Positions 1 to 10,524 of a DNA stretch of 64,000 bases are shown here, in pieces; positions within the stretch are counted from its first letter, which is position 1, and every line of letters starts with the position of its first letter. Under the pieces are notes generated by a model, which did not search any database, had not been told where the DNA came from, and saw only the letters and a list, made by a program, of their open reading frames with translations. The position numbers were made by a program, and so were the translations under genes. This DNA comes from Heliocidaris tuberculata. Its lineage: Eukaryota; Echinodermata; Echinoidea; Camarodonta; Echinometridae. The stretch spans positions 619,172 to 683,171 of the forward strand of contig CM046833.1 in NCBI GenBank assembly GCA_025618425.1, written 5' to 3'.

Positions 1-380
1 AACGCTATTTTCATTCAAATTCATAGGTCATGCACGTAATTCATATAGCCTTCATTCAATTTAGCATCCCATGGTCACGTGATCACGTGAGAAACTCGTT
101 CCTGCATTCGAATTTCATTTTGGAACATCAAATTTAGCATGTTGTGCATTCTATTTAACAATTTTCCACCAACGTGATTTGTAATATTTTTCTATTGTCT
201 TGTATTGGGTGTGTCACATGATATTTGCCATTCAAGAAAGGGCCTACATGTTTCAGGTTATAGCGTATTTTAAAGATCCCATCGTTTGAGCGAATAAAGG
301 TCTTTTCATTTTTGTCGCGTGGATGTTTATGTAAAGACACGAAACAACTGTAGGTCGCGAGAAAAAACCCCCCCACTAAA
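1..380. other. Upstream DNA, nothing recognised
   Basis: AT-rich DNA before the Tc1-like element. The only open frame (155-376, minus) has no recognisable motif. No RNA gene or repeat boundary was seen. Confidence 0.4.
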
Positions 381-382
381 TA

Positions 383-2546
383 AACCCCTCAAAAAAAGTT
401 CTGCAATTCAAGTTTAAGCATTTATATCTCTCTAGTAACTGTATGATCATCATCAAGTTTGATATCATTGTAAAGCTTGTTTATTCACCTTCACAATGAT
501 ACCACATTTGTATTGATTATGTAATCACGGAATGTGCAGTGCACCTAAATATAGGGCAAAGTCAAAAGTGAAAAGTTGCAGAATGCATTGTTATTGTTCA
601 CACTGAGTTCTTAACTGGAATGAAAGGTTTTGTTTCTTTGTTTTTGTTCCTTTTGGTTTGTTTAATTTTGTATTAGGTGTGCATGTTTCTGCTGTAATCC
701 CTTGTTTGGTGGACAAATATTGTTTTCAGTGATTTTGAAGTGGAATTATTCTTTTGTTTTAAGATGGAATGTGTTTTAATCAGCAACTGACTGTGATAAC
801 ATTAATATTGTGTTTTGGTTTCATGCAGAATATTGCAAGTTTCCACCTTAGCAGTACACAACTGCGGTGGGGAAAAAAGTCTCCCCTCAGCAAATTATCT
901 CATTTTCAGCCATGTAACCCTATCACAGAAACATAAGCAACACAAACTTTCCTCTTCTCTTGGATTGCTTTTCACTTCAACAAACACATTCCCCTTTCTT
1001 GATGTGAACTCATGTTCTTTAACTCTCTCTCCCCTCTCTAACGAAACAAAAACAAACACAAATACACAAATTTGCAAATGACAAAATGTTTGGCACTTTT
1101 TATTGAGTAACATGCACATCAAATGTGGAATAGCAAAGGATCAGAAGTTCAGTAGCGAGTAGAAGATCCGAATACAGCTACGACAGCCTGGCATCTCCTC
1201 CTCATGCTTGTCACCAGCCTGGTGATGCGTTGCTGTGGGATGAGGTTCCACTCTTCGATAAGGATCTGTCGCAACTCAGCCAGTGAAGTGTGATCTGTCA
1301 CTCTGGCGCGTACAGCACGGCCAAGCTGGTCCCACAGGTGCTCGATTGGGTTCAAGTCAGGGCTGTTCGCAGGCCAATCCATCCTCGTCACTGCCTCCTC
1401 CTGCAGGTATTCGGTGATGATCCTTGCTCTGTGTGGGCGGGCGTTGTCATCTTGGAAGATGGTGTTTGGTCCAAGATTGCGCATGTATGGAATGACCTCT
1501 GGCCGAAGAATGTTGTCTCGGTATCTCTCTGCTGTCAGGTTTCCATCAACGATGATAAGCTGTGTCTTTCCCTCAGCAGATATGCCACCCCACACCATAA
1601 CACTGCCTCCTCCAAACGCTGTTACCCGGTCGATGCAGCAGTCAGCGAAGCGTTCCCCACGGCGACGCCACACTTTCACCCTTCCGTCCAGTTTCCTCAA
1701 GCAGAATCTGGATTCATCTGTAAAAAGGACATTCTGCCACATTTCCCGGTTCCATCGAAGATGTTGCAAACACCAGCGTTGACGGGAATGACGATGCAAG
1801 GCCGAAAGTGCAGGTCTTCTTGCTGCCTTGTGAGCTCTTAAATTGGCTGCGTGAAGTCTGTTCCTGATGGTCTGGTCGGAGAGTCGCTTGGCAAATCTTC
1901 GAGCAAATCGTCCTTGCAGATTCCTGGAAGATAACCTTCGATTCCAGAAAGGGTCAGGAAGCGGTCTTCTTGTTGGGTTGTCTTCTTTGGACGACCACTC
2001 CTTGGTCTGTCCTTGACATCCCCAGTTTCCCAGAACTTTGCCAATAATCTGGAGATGGTACTGGGACTCACTCCAAATTGAGCAGCAACTTCTCTTTGGG
2101 GAATACCGGCTTCGATTTGGCCGATTGCTCGAGCCTTCTCAACATTTGATAGACGTGGCATGTTAACATACGCGAACAGCTACTCTTTAAAAGTAAGCAC
2201 TGCCAAGCATAAAGCTTGTGCAAGGCACATTTCATCTACCAAACAGGAAATAAACTTGTTGAATCATTCATGACCCATTCAACATCATTCACACACACCC
2301 GACATTGCAACAAAAGCAATAGACAATAGCCAAGATAGCCATTCAATTTGCAACTTTTCACTTTTGACTTTGCCCTCTATTCAGGGGTGCTGTGCATTCA
2401 AGGATGACATAACCATTACAAATGGGGCATGGATGTGAAGGGGGATAAATGAACTTTCCAATGATCTAAAAATCAAGAATGATTAAAAAGCCGCCAAAAA
2501 GATATCAAGGCTCAAAGTTGAATTGCAGAACTTTTTTTGAGGGGTT
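383..2546 (-). mobile_element. Tc1/mariner-type DNA transposon with long terminal inverted repeats
   Basis: A complete element of 2164 bp. The left end starts AACCCCTCAAAAAAAGTTCT and the right end is its reverse complement. A TA dinucleotide sits directly outside both ends (381-382 and 2547-2548), the usual Tc1/mariner target duplication. The inverted repeats extend about 200 bp inward (383-590 and 2340-2546) and include the shared block GGGCAAAGTCAAAAGTGAAA near each inner end. Between them lies one minus-strand transposase. The arms have diverged by substitutions and small indels, so this is not a very recent insertion. Confidence 0.9.
1149..2161 (-). pseudogene. Tc1-family transposase, frameshifted
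   Basis: The minus strand encodes a Tc1-type cut-and-paste transposase in two frames. The N-terminal frame (2161 down to about 1950) starts MPRLSNVEKARAIG and carries a helix-turn-helix (QREVAAQFGVSPSTISRLL) followed by the basic RSGRPKKTT linker. The C-terminal frame (to 1149) has the catalytic triad: D in LFTDES, D in QDDNARPH and E in NPIEHLWD, with 34 residues between the last two, giving the DD34E spacing of Tc1. A frameshift near 1930-1955 throws the first frame into a stop at 1838. Total length (about 335 codons) matches a Tc1 transposase. It is probably inactive unless the frameshift is an assembly error. Confidence 0.9.
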
Positions 2547-2634
2547 TATATAATTATTTTCTTTTTAAGGGAGGACACACTGTATTTTAGAAGATATTTT
2601 ACAATACAAGAAGAGAAATGAAAGCTCTTTTACC

Positions 2635-3621
2635 CAGTGGCGGCACCAGGATTTTTAAAGTGAGGGGGGGGGGGCAAATGGGGGGCAAAAGAAAATGTTG
2701 GGGGGGGCAAGGGCGGACAAAAAAAATTTTGACACTTTTTGTAGTGAAAATGTACAGAATATTCGGCTATATAAACCTACCCAGATATGAGGATATTCTG
2801 AGCATCTAGCTGAACTGCCCGATTATAAAGAGGTGTTAGTTATATACTGCGAGCGAGCGAAGCGAGAGAGCAAAAATTTTGACATTTTTCGTAGTAAAAA
2901 TGTACAGAAATTACATATTCGGCTATAAAACTACCCCAATATGCATGAGGACATCTGAGCATCTTGCTGCCCGATTATGAGGTGGTAGTTATTTATTGCG
3001 AACACTTTTTGTCGTGAAAATGTACAGAAATTATATTCGGCTATAAAACTACCCAGATATGAGGACATTTGAGCATCTTGCTGCCCGATAATAAGGTGGT
3101 AGTTATACATTGCGAACGGGCAAAAATTTTGAAACTTTTTGTGGTGAAAATGTACAGAAATGATTATTTGGCTATAAAACTACCCCAATATGAGGACATT
3201 TGATCATCTCGCGGCCTGATTATGTGGTGGGAGTTATAGGCCTGTATTGCGAGCGAGCGAAGCGAGCGAGCAAAAATTTTGACACTATTATAGTGGAAAT
3301 GTACAAAAATTATTCGGCTATAAAACTACCCAAATATGAGGATATTTACACGAGCTGAGCGAACAAATTTGCCCCATCCCCCCCCCCCCACCTTGATGCC
3401 GCCACTACTTTCCGAGTTTCCGTTTTCTTTCTTTTTCCTTCTTTTCTCCATTCCTTTTTCACTTTTTTCTTTCCTTTTCTTTTCTTTTTCATTTTCCACC
3501 CTTTTATTTTTTTTCACTCCGAAAATTATTGGGGGGGGGCAACTGGGGGGGGGGGGCAAAGCTTCTGACTGGGGGGGGGGCAAATGCCCCCCCCCCATGC
3601 CCCCCCTTGGTGCCGCCACTG
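2635..3621. mobile_element. Non-autonomous hAT-like element with internal tandem repeats
   Basis: Both ends carry the 14-bp inverted repeat CAGTGGCGGCACCA (2635-2648 and 3608-3621). The 8-bp sequence CTTTTACC flanks it directly on both sides (2627-2634 and 3622-3629). An 8-bp duplication plus a CAG-type terminus is the hAT superfamily signature. There is no transposase. The interior is G-run-rich at both ends and otherwise made of tandem copies of a roughly 120-150-bp unit. Confidence 0.85.
2720..3345. repeat. Tandem repeat array inside the hAT-like element
   Basis: About five diverged copies of a 120-150-bp unit. Each contains the blocks AAAATTTTGACACTTTTT, GTGAAAATGTACAGAAAT, CGGCTATAAAACTACCC and ATGAGGACATTTGAGCATC. 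Several are bounded by GAGCGAGCGAAGCGAGCG. Units differ by small deletions, as expected of old tandem amplification within a MITE. Confidence 0.8.
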
Positions 3622-3629
3622 CTTTTACC

Positions 3630-5034
3630 GCTATTTCATGCAATAGATGATACAGAAAAAAGTAACCTTATCGTCTAAGTAGATATAAAGGAGAATTTGC
3701 AAAGTTACCATAATTTCCTATATTTAGATGAACAAAGAAAAAAAGAAGAAAAAGAAACAAAGAAACAAAGAAACAAAGAATAAAAAAAAAAAGAAAAAGG
3801 AAATTTTGGTTTCTGACATTATGTTCATCCCTTCCTCGGGGGAGATTGTCGCCCATAATGCTAACGTACATGATTTTTTTTTTTTTTTTCATTTAAAGTA
3901 GGCCTATATTTTCAATTAACTTTTCAGGTATATTTCATAACTTGTGTGGATTTAAGAAATCTGTAGAATACATTGAAAATTTACAAGTAGCCTAGAGGAC
4001 AATAAGGTCTACTATGTCATGCACTCAAGAAAGAAATAAAATTCAAAATCATCATTATTTAGGGGGAATTATAAACAACATGTTCAGAATTTGACTGCCA
4101 ATTCGCGAATTTCAGTGCCCGAGGTGTACTCTCGGCAATTGCCGATGAATTTCAATGATTCTTACAAAAGTGCTAATTTGAAAGCACAGAAATGAACTTG
4201 AATGATATAAAAGCAAAATCCCTTGCTCAAAACGCTAACTTGAATGACTTATATGCACTTTTGAATGACAGAAGACGCGGTAAACGATATTTTTGCCAAA
4301 TAGAATGACCATTTTAATGAATTGACTGAAACCAGTGTGAAATTGGCTGGGAAAACCTATATTAATCTGGTGTCTGCCCACATGTCTACAAATCAACTTA
4401 CCTCTACTTTGAAGTATAAATACTGATTAACTGTCAAAAGTGAAGTAGTTTTCCTAACGCAAGGCGAGCAAGATATATTGTAACTTTCCACCTTCCGACT
4501 GACAATGCCTTGGTGAAGAATACTATGTCCAACAAAAACAAGAGGAACTATGTGTCAGATAATTCCACTTCTATATACATTAATACCACCTGTCAGTTAA
4601 CAAAAAAGAAAAAAAGAAAAAAAAGTGTATCCCGTTTCTTACCTTTACCCCCCCCCCCCCGTACTCCAACTAAATGTTTACTTATCAATACCATAGTTTT
4701 TTTGGTAAAAGTGCGAATAGATGGTGGCATCCACTCAAAAGTATACGTGATGTAATTTGAGAAGCTTGTTGTTTAAGGAGTCATGATCGTTAGGAGATCA
4801 GTTTGTTTTCATATTCATTATCCGATTAGGAAATGTTATCATGATAAAAAGAGTCGTGTTTATAAATATGAACTTTATTAGATAGTTCATCCAGGACCAG
4901 ATCCGGGATTTTGAAAAACAATAGTCACAAAATTCCTGACAAGCAAAAATACAAAAAACAAAGAAAGAAAAAAACAAAAAAGAAACAAGGCAATTCACAT
5001 TTTAGGGATTTTTTTTTTTTTTTTTTTTCTAAGG
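3630..5034. other. AT-rich upstream DNA without recognised genes
   Basis: It holds purine-rich simple sequence (3730-3800), poly-T near 3873-3890 and 5010-5030, and a poly-C run at 4649-4660. The short open frames follow low-complexity composition and show no domain motif. Confidence 0.4.
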
Positions 5035-5180
5035 GAAAGTTCACCCTGATATCAAGTTAGTTTTAACAAAAGAAGAAAAATTAACGAAAAAGATTAATGA
5101 AAGTTCGAGAAAAATCTGATGAGAAATAAGAAAGTTATGAATTCTTAAAGTTGTAATCAATCAAAAACAAACTGCCAACT
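5035..5180. repeat. Fragment of a TTAA-type MITE family
   Basis: Starts GGGAAAGTTCACCCTGATATCAAG, close to the terminus of the 5614 element. It contains the AAGTTATGA..TTAAAGTTGTAATC block also seen at 16910-16955. Only one end is present, so it looks truncated. Confidence 0.45.
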
Positions 5181-5310
5181 CCGTGACGTGTCTTGCGAGC
5201 TCCTCTCCCATTTGCCTTGTACAAAAAGAAATCATAAATTTCCATTTCTCTATAGAAAATATTCAATCATACACGCAAAAACCTGTATGAAACAAATCTT
5301 TCCATCATCA

Positions 5311-5480
5311 GGAGGCGAGTTGGCTCTGTCGGTAAAGCGTCTGCCTGTCGAACCAAAGATCGTGGGTTCGAATCCACCCCGACTGAAGCCTGCGTTGTGT
5401 GTTAAAGTGCCCCTCCCTTGTTTCATAGACGCAGGCTATGTTACAGTGGAAAACACTCTGTCCCCCGGATGATTAAGGTT
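5311..5480 (+). mobile_element. tRNA-derived SINE
   Basis: The head is tRNA-like with an RNA polymerase III box A-like stretch (TGGCTCTGTCGG) and a perfect box B, GGTTCGAATCC, at 5365-5375. The anticodon and acceptor stems do not pair well, so it is not a functional tRNA. A non-tRNA body follows (5385-5480) ending near CTCTGTCCCCCGGATGATTAAGG. The end boundary is approximate. It sits in DNA upstream of the CUB/propeller gene. Confidence 0.75.
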
Positions 5481-5613
5481 AAAAAAAGTTTGGGAATCTG
5501 ACAGACATATTAAATGGCATGAAAATGAAAGCATTGAAATAAATGTGATAAAATTCATCCCTTGAACAATCTGTAAAATATTGTTCAAATAACTGATAGC
5601 TGCAACAGATTAA

Positions 5614-6220
5614 AGGCCAAGTCCACTCTAATATCAAGTTGATTTGAATAAATAGAGTAAAATTAAACAAGCATTACAGAGAAAATTTCACTGAAAATGG
5701 ATAAAAAAATTAGAAAATTACGGCATTTTGAAGCTTTGCATTATTTCATGAAACATAGGCGGTTTGCATATGTTACGCATATCACTGTTTCATGCATAAC
5801 ATAGGCGGTATGCAAATGAGTGAACCGATGATGTCACACACTCACTTTTCCTTATGTATTTTATTACATGAGATATCATATATTTCCATTTTTTGCTTCA
5901 ATAATGTAAAACATGGTTTGACTCCTTATGGAACATCATCATTATTGTAACTTATTTTGATACAAGGGAGAGATTCTTTATTATCACATCCATAAAATTG
6001 AATTATTTGAAATTTCATATAATAAAATACATAAGGATAAGTGAGTGTGTGACATCATCGGCTCAATTATTTGCATACCGCCCATGTTATGCATATCACT
6101 GTTTCAATAAATAATGCAAAACTTCAAAATGCCATAACTTTCTTAAAATTTTCATTGTTATGCTTGTTTTATTTTACTCTATTTATTCAAATCAACATGA
6201 TATTAGTGTGGACTTGGCCT
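5614..6220. mobile_element. Foldback MITE with TTAA flanks
   Basis: The left end AGGCCAAGTCCACTCTAATA and the right end TATTAGTGTGGACTTGGCCT are inverted copies, each bounded by TTAA (5610-5613 and 6221-6224). The arms are about 230 bp, including blocks for ATACATAAGGA and GTGTGACATCAT read in both orientations. No coding capacity. The TTAA duplication suggests mobilisation by a TTAA-specific transposase such as piggyBac or Kolobok. Confidence 0.85.
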
Positions 6221-6224
6221 TTAA

Positions 6225-6633
6225 CCCTTTCGAGACAACATACCACATTTTGTGGTTTCCTTCAATATCTTTTGATTCAGAGCTCTAAAAAATAAACCAA
6301 ATGCACAAGTAGAACAAGCAAAAATTTCTACATATATTGCGTCCATTTTTGTTGCATGACCATATTGTGTCTGATGCCAGGAATTTTAAAAAGGAGAATA
6401 AGCTCCAAAATTCTTAAATTGGCAACATATTAAGAGGTTCAAAATCACTGTTTTTTATCAAAATTGGCAATTTTTTTCAATTTCGACAAAGTTTGTAACC
6501 ATGTATAGTTTTTTTGAAGACATTTCATTTTATTAGAACCATATGTAGCACTAAAATACAAATATTATTGTTGCCAATTTGAAGAACAAAATGTGATAAA
6601 TTTAGCCCTTGAATAATTCTTGTCCTGAAAGGG
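6225..6633. mobile_element. piggyBac-like MITE (TTAA flanks)
   Basis: Ends are CCCTTTCGAGACAA and TTGTCCTGAAAGGG, near-perfect inverted repeats. TTAA lies directly outside (6221-6224 and 6634-6637). TTAA plus a CCC terminus is typical of piggyBac. It shares its left TTAA with the neighbouring 5614-6220 element, so one inserted into the other's target duplication. No open frame. Confidence 0.8.
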
Positions 6634-6639
6634 TTAACC

Positions 6640-7480
6640 AATACAATGACTTTCTTTGACTGCCAACAGTTGGCCTTAATACATTTTGAATGAATAATAG
6701 AAAAGTTGAATTACTTGTATAAACAAGTATTTGCTGGAATATAAAAGTTTAGCTCTTTTCACCTCTCTCATCAGAAAACAAAATGTCTGAATTATATACA
6801 AGGGTTATATACTCATTGACCTGTAATAAAAGTAGATTATAGCCTGAGACGACAGAAAATCTAGGGCAATGTTTCCTGTCTAAGGCGTACCTGGAAAATT
6901 TACAAGTATACTGTATCTGTGAACCCTCAAAACACTTTTGGCCAATGGAAATAGGCATTCGTGATCATGTGACGCAGGACTTCTTCCTCAGAGACAAAAA
7001 CTACAATAATGTCGATTTAGACTAGATTAACAGTATAGTGTTTTTGCGTGACGATAAAAAGTTCACATAACCAAATAGAATTAGGGACGCCCCCTAAGAA
7101 ATTCCCTCGACAGAGAGGAAGGAAATGTTCACAGTGAGGCGATAACGACATGTTGTACTGTGGTTGGGATCATGTGATGAGCACTGATCGTATCTTACAT
7201 TATAAACAATAATGTTTTGACAGAATGTTAAACTCAAACGAAGATTGTTTAGTAGGGGTTGTGATGGAGGGGGGGGGGGCGGGTGTAAAATATTATTCAA
7301 TATTTGCTTAGGTTTACAAAGCAGGAGTCAAGGAGAGAAAGAGAGAGAGGGGGGGGGGGGGAGTATCTCACCAATTCTATGAAACTTTATCCCAAAATAT
7401 TAAACAATATACAAAAAAGTAGCCTTCATGTAGTTTGGCTGAGGGGGGAAGGAGGATGTTAAGTTACGAAACTGGGTTCA
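6640..7480. other. No gene recognised; G-runs
   Basis: AT-rich DNA with G-runs near 7269-7280 and 7350-7361 next to a short GA tract. The minus-strand open frames (6749-6958, 7094-7300) show no motif. Confidence 0.4.
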
Positions 7481-7481
7481 T

Positions 7482-7613
7482 GGGCCAGTTTCTCGAAACC
7501 ATCATAAGTCTAAGTTCGTGGACATCCCATTGAAATGCGTGTTAATTCTCCAACACGCATTTCTATGGGATGTCCATGAACTTAGACTTATGACGGTTTC
7601 GAGAAACTGGCCC
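7482..7613. mobile_element. Hairpin micro-MITE, 62-bp arms
   Basis: Left arm 7482-7543 and right arm 7552-7613 are reverse complements with about three mismatches, separated by an 8-base loop AATTCTCC. The termini are GGGCCAGTTTCTCGAAACC and its complement. Transcribed RNA would form one long hairpin. No clear target duplication. Confidence 0.85.
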
Positions 7614-8060
7614 CATGTTCTCTTTAGCATGGTGGTATAAGAGTCCGGAGCATTGTTCTTTTGGGACACACACAGTACGGCATGTAGCGACTTGCTTTAA
7701 CACAGGCGCCTTCATATGACCGCTAGAGAATCTTCTTTGCTTTTTTAATTAAATCAATCTATATACTTCATTTCGAAGGTAAGTAGACCTATAGCTATTT
7801 GCATAGAAAAACATGATGCATGGTGTATCTAGAAATTCATATACAGGTGATGTTGAATCCACTTAACCAGGCAATTAAGAAAAAAGAAAGAAAAAGGAGA
7901 TGCCACTTTTTAGGGCAGACCTTCGATGATATACGTCCCTGTTTTTTAAAATAATATACTGGATACTAGAACATGAGCTCCTAAAAAAGAAAAGAGTCAG
8001 TAAACCTATCAACAAAATGATAGAAAAGAGGATTTGTATTTCTTTGTTCTTTTAATTATA

Positions 8061-8633
8061 TACCGGACGGCCCAGAAAAAATGCAACGCCTGAGGTCTGC
8101 AATTTAAGCGACATCACTGGCACAATATTATAAGTTTTTGTTTTATTGGGTGGAAAATTCCTTTCCGAGTAAAATGACACCAAGATAATCAATTTTAGGC
8201 CTTATTATTCTACGGTCTCTTTTGTGAGGCAATGCCATTTTCGAAATTTACTGCCTTGGCAACCGTAGTTATGCTCGAAGAAGCGACAAATTTGAGCATG
8301 ACGGCTTTCTATACAATCTCCTTTTCATTCATGTTGTCTTTGTATTCAAAGCGAGAGCAGTCGTGAATTTGTCAGCAAAGCTGACTATATGACAAGCCGT
8401 CATAGGCAAATTTCGCGTTTCTCAAGGGTTGCAAAAGAAGCAAATTTTGAAAATGACATTGCCTCAGAAAATAGCTGAAGAATCAAAACGCCTTACCCAA
8501 AATTGATGTTCTTTGTGTCATTTTTACTCGTAAAAGAATTTTCTACCCAATAAAAAAAAAGTATGATATAGTATCAATGATATCGTTGAAATTTCAGATC
8601 TCAGGTGTTGCATTTTTTCTGGGCCTCCTTCTA
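8061..8633. mobile_element. Tc1/mariner-type MITE with long inverted arms
   Basis: Ends carry GGCCCAGAAAAAATGCAACGCC and its diverged complement, with TA outside each end (8059-8060, 8634-8635). The inverted arms run about 270 bp, sharing blocks such as TATTGGGTRGAAAATTC and GAGGCAATGYCATTTTC. No open frame. It ends 216 bp before the first mapped exon of the CUB/propeller gene, so it lies in the presumed promoter-proximal region or first 5' intron. Confidence 0.85.
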
Positions 8634-8849
8634 TATGTCATGGAAACTTTTTTCAATAATTCCAATGGAGAAACGTATAATACAAGCTTTTTCTTTTCCC
8701 ATCCAACGTGATTTTGACTTTTTTCTGACTCCAGGTCATCTAAAATTATTTTTCAAACTGAAGCTTAATATTATTTAATTTGTATGAAAAAATATAATTT
8801 TACGTAATTGTATTTAATATCGTTATCATCTTCTTTCATTCTCTTCCAG

Positions 8850-8924
8850 TCGTCAACAAAAGTAGTAAAGAGTTTCCACTATGTTGGCCAGCACATCCAC
8901 GTGGCCAGTCATCCTATTCCTCGG
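8850..8924 (+). CDS. Exon 1: 5'UTR end, start codon and first half of signal peptide
   Basis: ATG at 8881 opens [15 protein letters not shown] and the exon stops at a GTAACT donor (8925) after two bases of a codon (phase 2). The next coding exon at 17852 starts in phase 2 and supplies TLFTIAYG. Joined, they make a short N-region, a hydrophobic core and a plausible cleavage site after AYG, directly before the CUB domain. A good acceptor (TTCATTCTCTTCCAG) ends at 8849, so a non-coding 5' exon may lie upstream and 8850-8880 would be 5'UTR. Support is the phase match and the signal-peptide logic; there is no transcript evidence. Confidence 0.7.
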
Positions 8925-10482
8925 GTAACTATGGAATTTAAGAAAACAAAATAAGAGGAGACGGGTTGAAATGTTTTGAAAATCGTTTTGAATCTTGAAT
9001 TCTGCTAATTTATGATTCTCTTATGTAGTGAGGTAAAATATGCATGATAAAAGTCTTGTTGAAAGTCATGAAATTTGTTAGATCTTTCCACTATTACAAG
9101 TTTTATTTGCAATCCATAATACTACTGGAATATGAACCCTATTAATGAAGAATTAGAAATATATTCAAATTTCCTGAAACATTTACTGATGTAGTTCTGT
9201 TTTATAGATTTGATTAATCTAACTTGAGAAACAGGAATTATTTTAAGGGAAACCAAACATTTTTCTAACACTCTTATGATTATATTTTTAAAAGTGGATT
9301 CATTAAACATTTCAACATGAAGAATAAATGTTATCTATTTTTTTTAATGAATAAAACGTTCCCAGGTGCCTGAATCCCCAAATGGCTATTTTGATAAGAA
9401 GAATATCATAATTTCTGCTTATAATACTTTTTTTCTGATTTTGAATTGAAAACAACATTTAAACAACTTGAAACAGCAGATTTCCAATTTCCTGTTTCAC
9501 ACTCCTTGATCAGCCTAAACCTGGTACGGAGCCATTTTGAAATCCCTGGTACTTTTTATCAAATCGTCCCTAGCTGCAAAGGAACGAAAAAAGTTATAGT
9601 TTGAGAGAATGGAAGGTATTCTTTACCATGAGATAGATTTGAAGGTCATATAGGTTCAACCCCTGGAAAAAGAGCTCTCGCTTCATGATTATTCATTTAT
9701 CTATTTATTCATTCATTCATTTTCATCTATCCCTTTTTATTACACGGATTTCAGAGGTGCCAAGAAAAAAAAAATAGCGTGAGATATAGTAATAGAGGAA
9801 TATGTGAAGAGAGATAAACATAAATATCTAACCTAAATGGACACTAACTTTTCTCATCTTTCGTTTCATAAATTTTCTATCAATGTTGTAGTTGGAAGAA
9901 AGGTACCTGGTACATAACAATCTGTAGATCGATCGAAAATATTTTCTTAAGGAACAATTGGTTAAACAGATATGGTAGGCGTTCAAGCATTTTTCTTCGA
10001 TTCACAAAAACAACAACAACGGGAAAATCCGATTTAGATGTTATCTCTTCCTGTCAAAATAGAAAGTTTTGGCCCGAGTCCCATGCCTATGAAAATAAAT
10101 TGTGTAGCCTAGATCTGAGTGAAAATGAATAACAATGTAAAGATCATTCAGATGCATTCATAACGACACCAAAAATAACAACGTTCGATTTATGTAGCAC
10201 ATAATAATTGCTTAATTATCGATGTCAGCAACGCATCAGGGACCTGACTTTAGGAGGGGGGGGGGGGGCATCCATACCAATGGTGATCCAGAAAAAAAAC
10301 TGCCCTTCCAGACCCTAATCTGAGTCGGTAGAGGGAGGGGCTAGGACTTCGGATGTTCCCTAAATCCATCCTTTCATAATTTTCAAATTATGATTTTGTT
10401 TTGATTTGATTTTGTTCTAATTGCAGCTTCACTAAGAACGGCACTATGAAGTCCTAGGTAGTTGTGAGAGAGTGAAGCGAGC

Positions 10483-10524
<42 letters not shown>

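Noticed and set aside
1290..1841. 183-codon plus-strand open frame
   Set aside because: Antisense shadow of the Tc1 transposase.
5311..5385. tRNA gene
   Set aside because: Box A and B are present but the stems do not pair and a SINE body follows, so it is a tRNA-derived SINE head.
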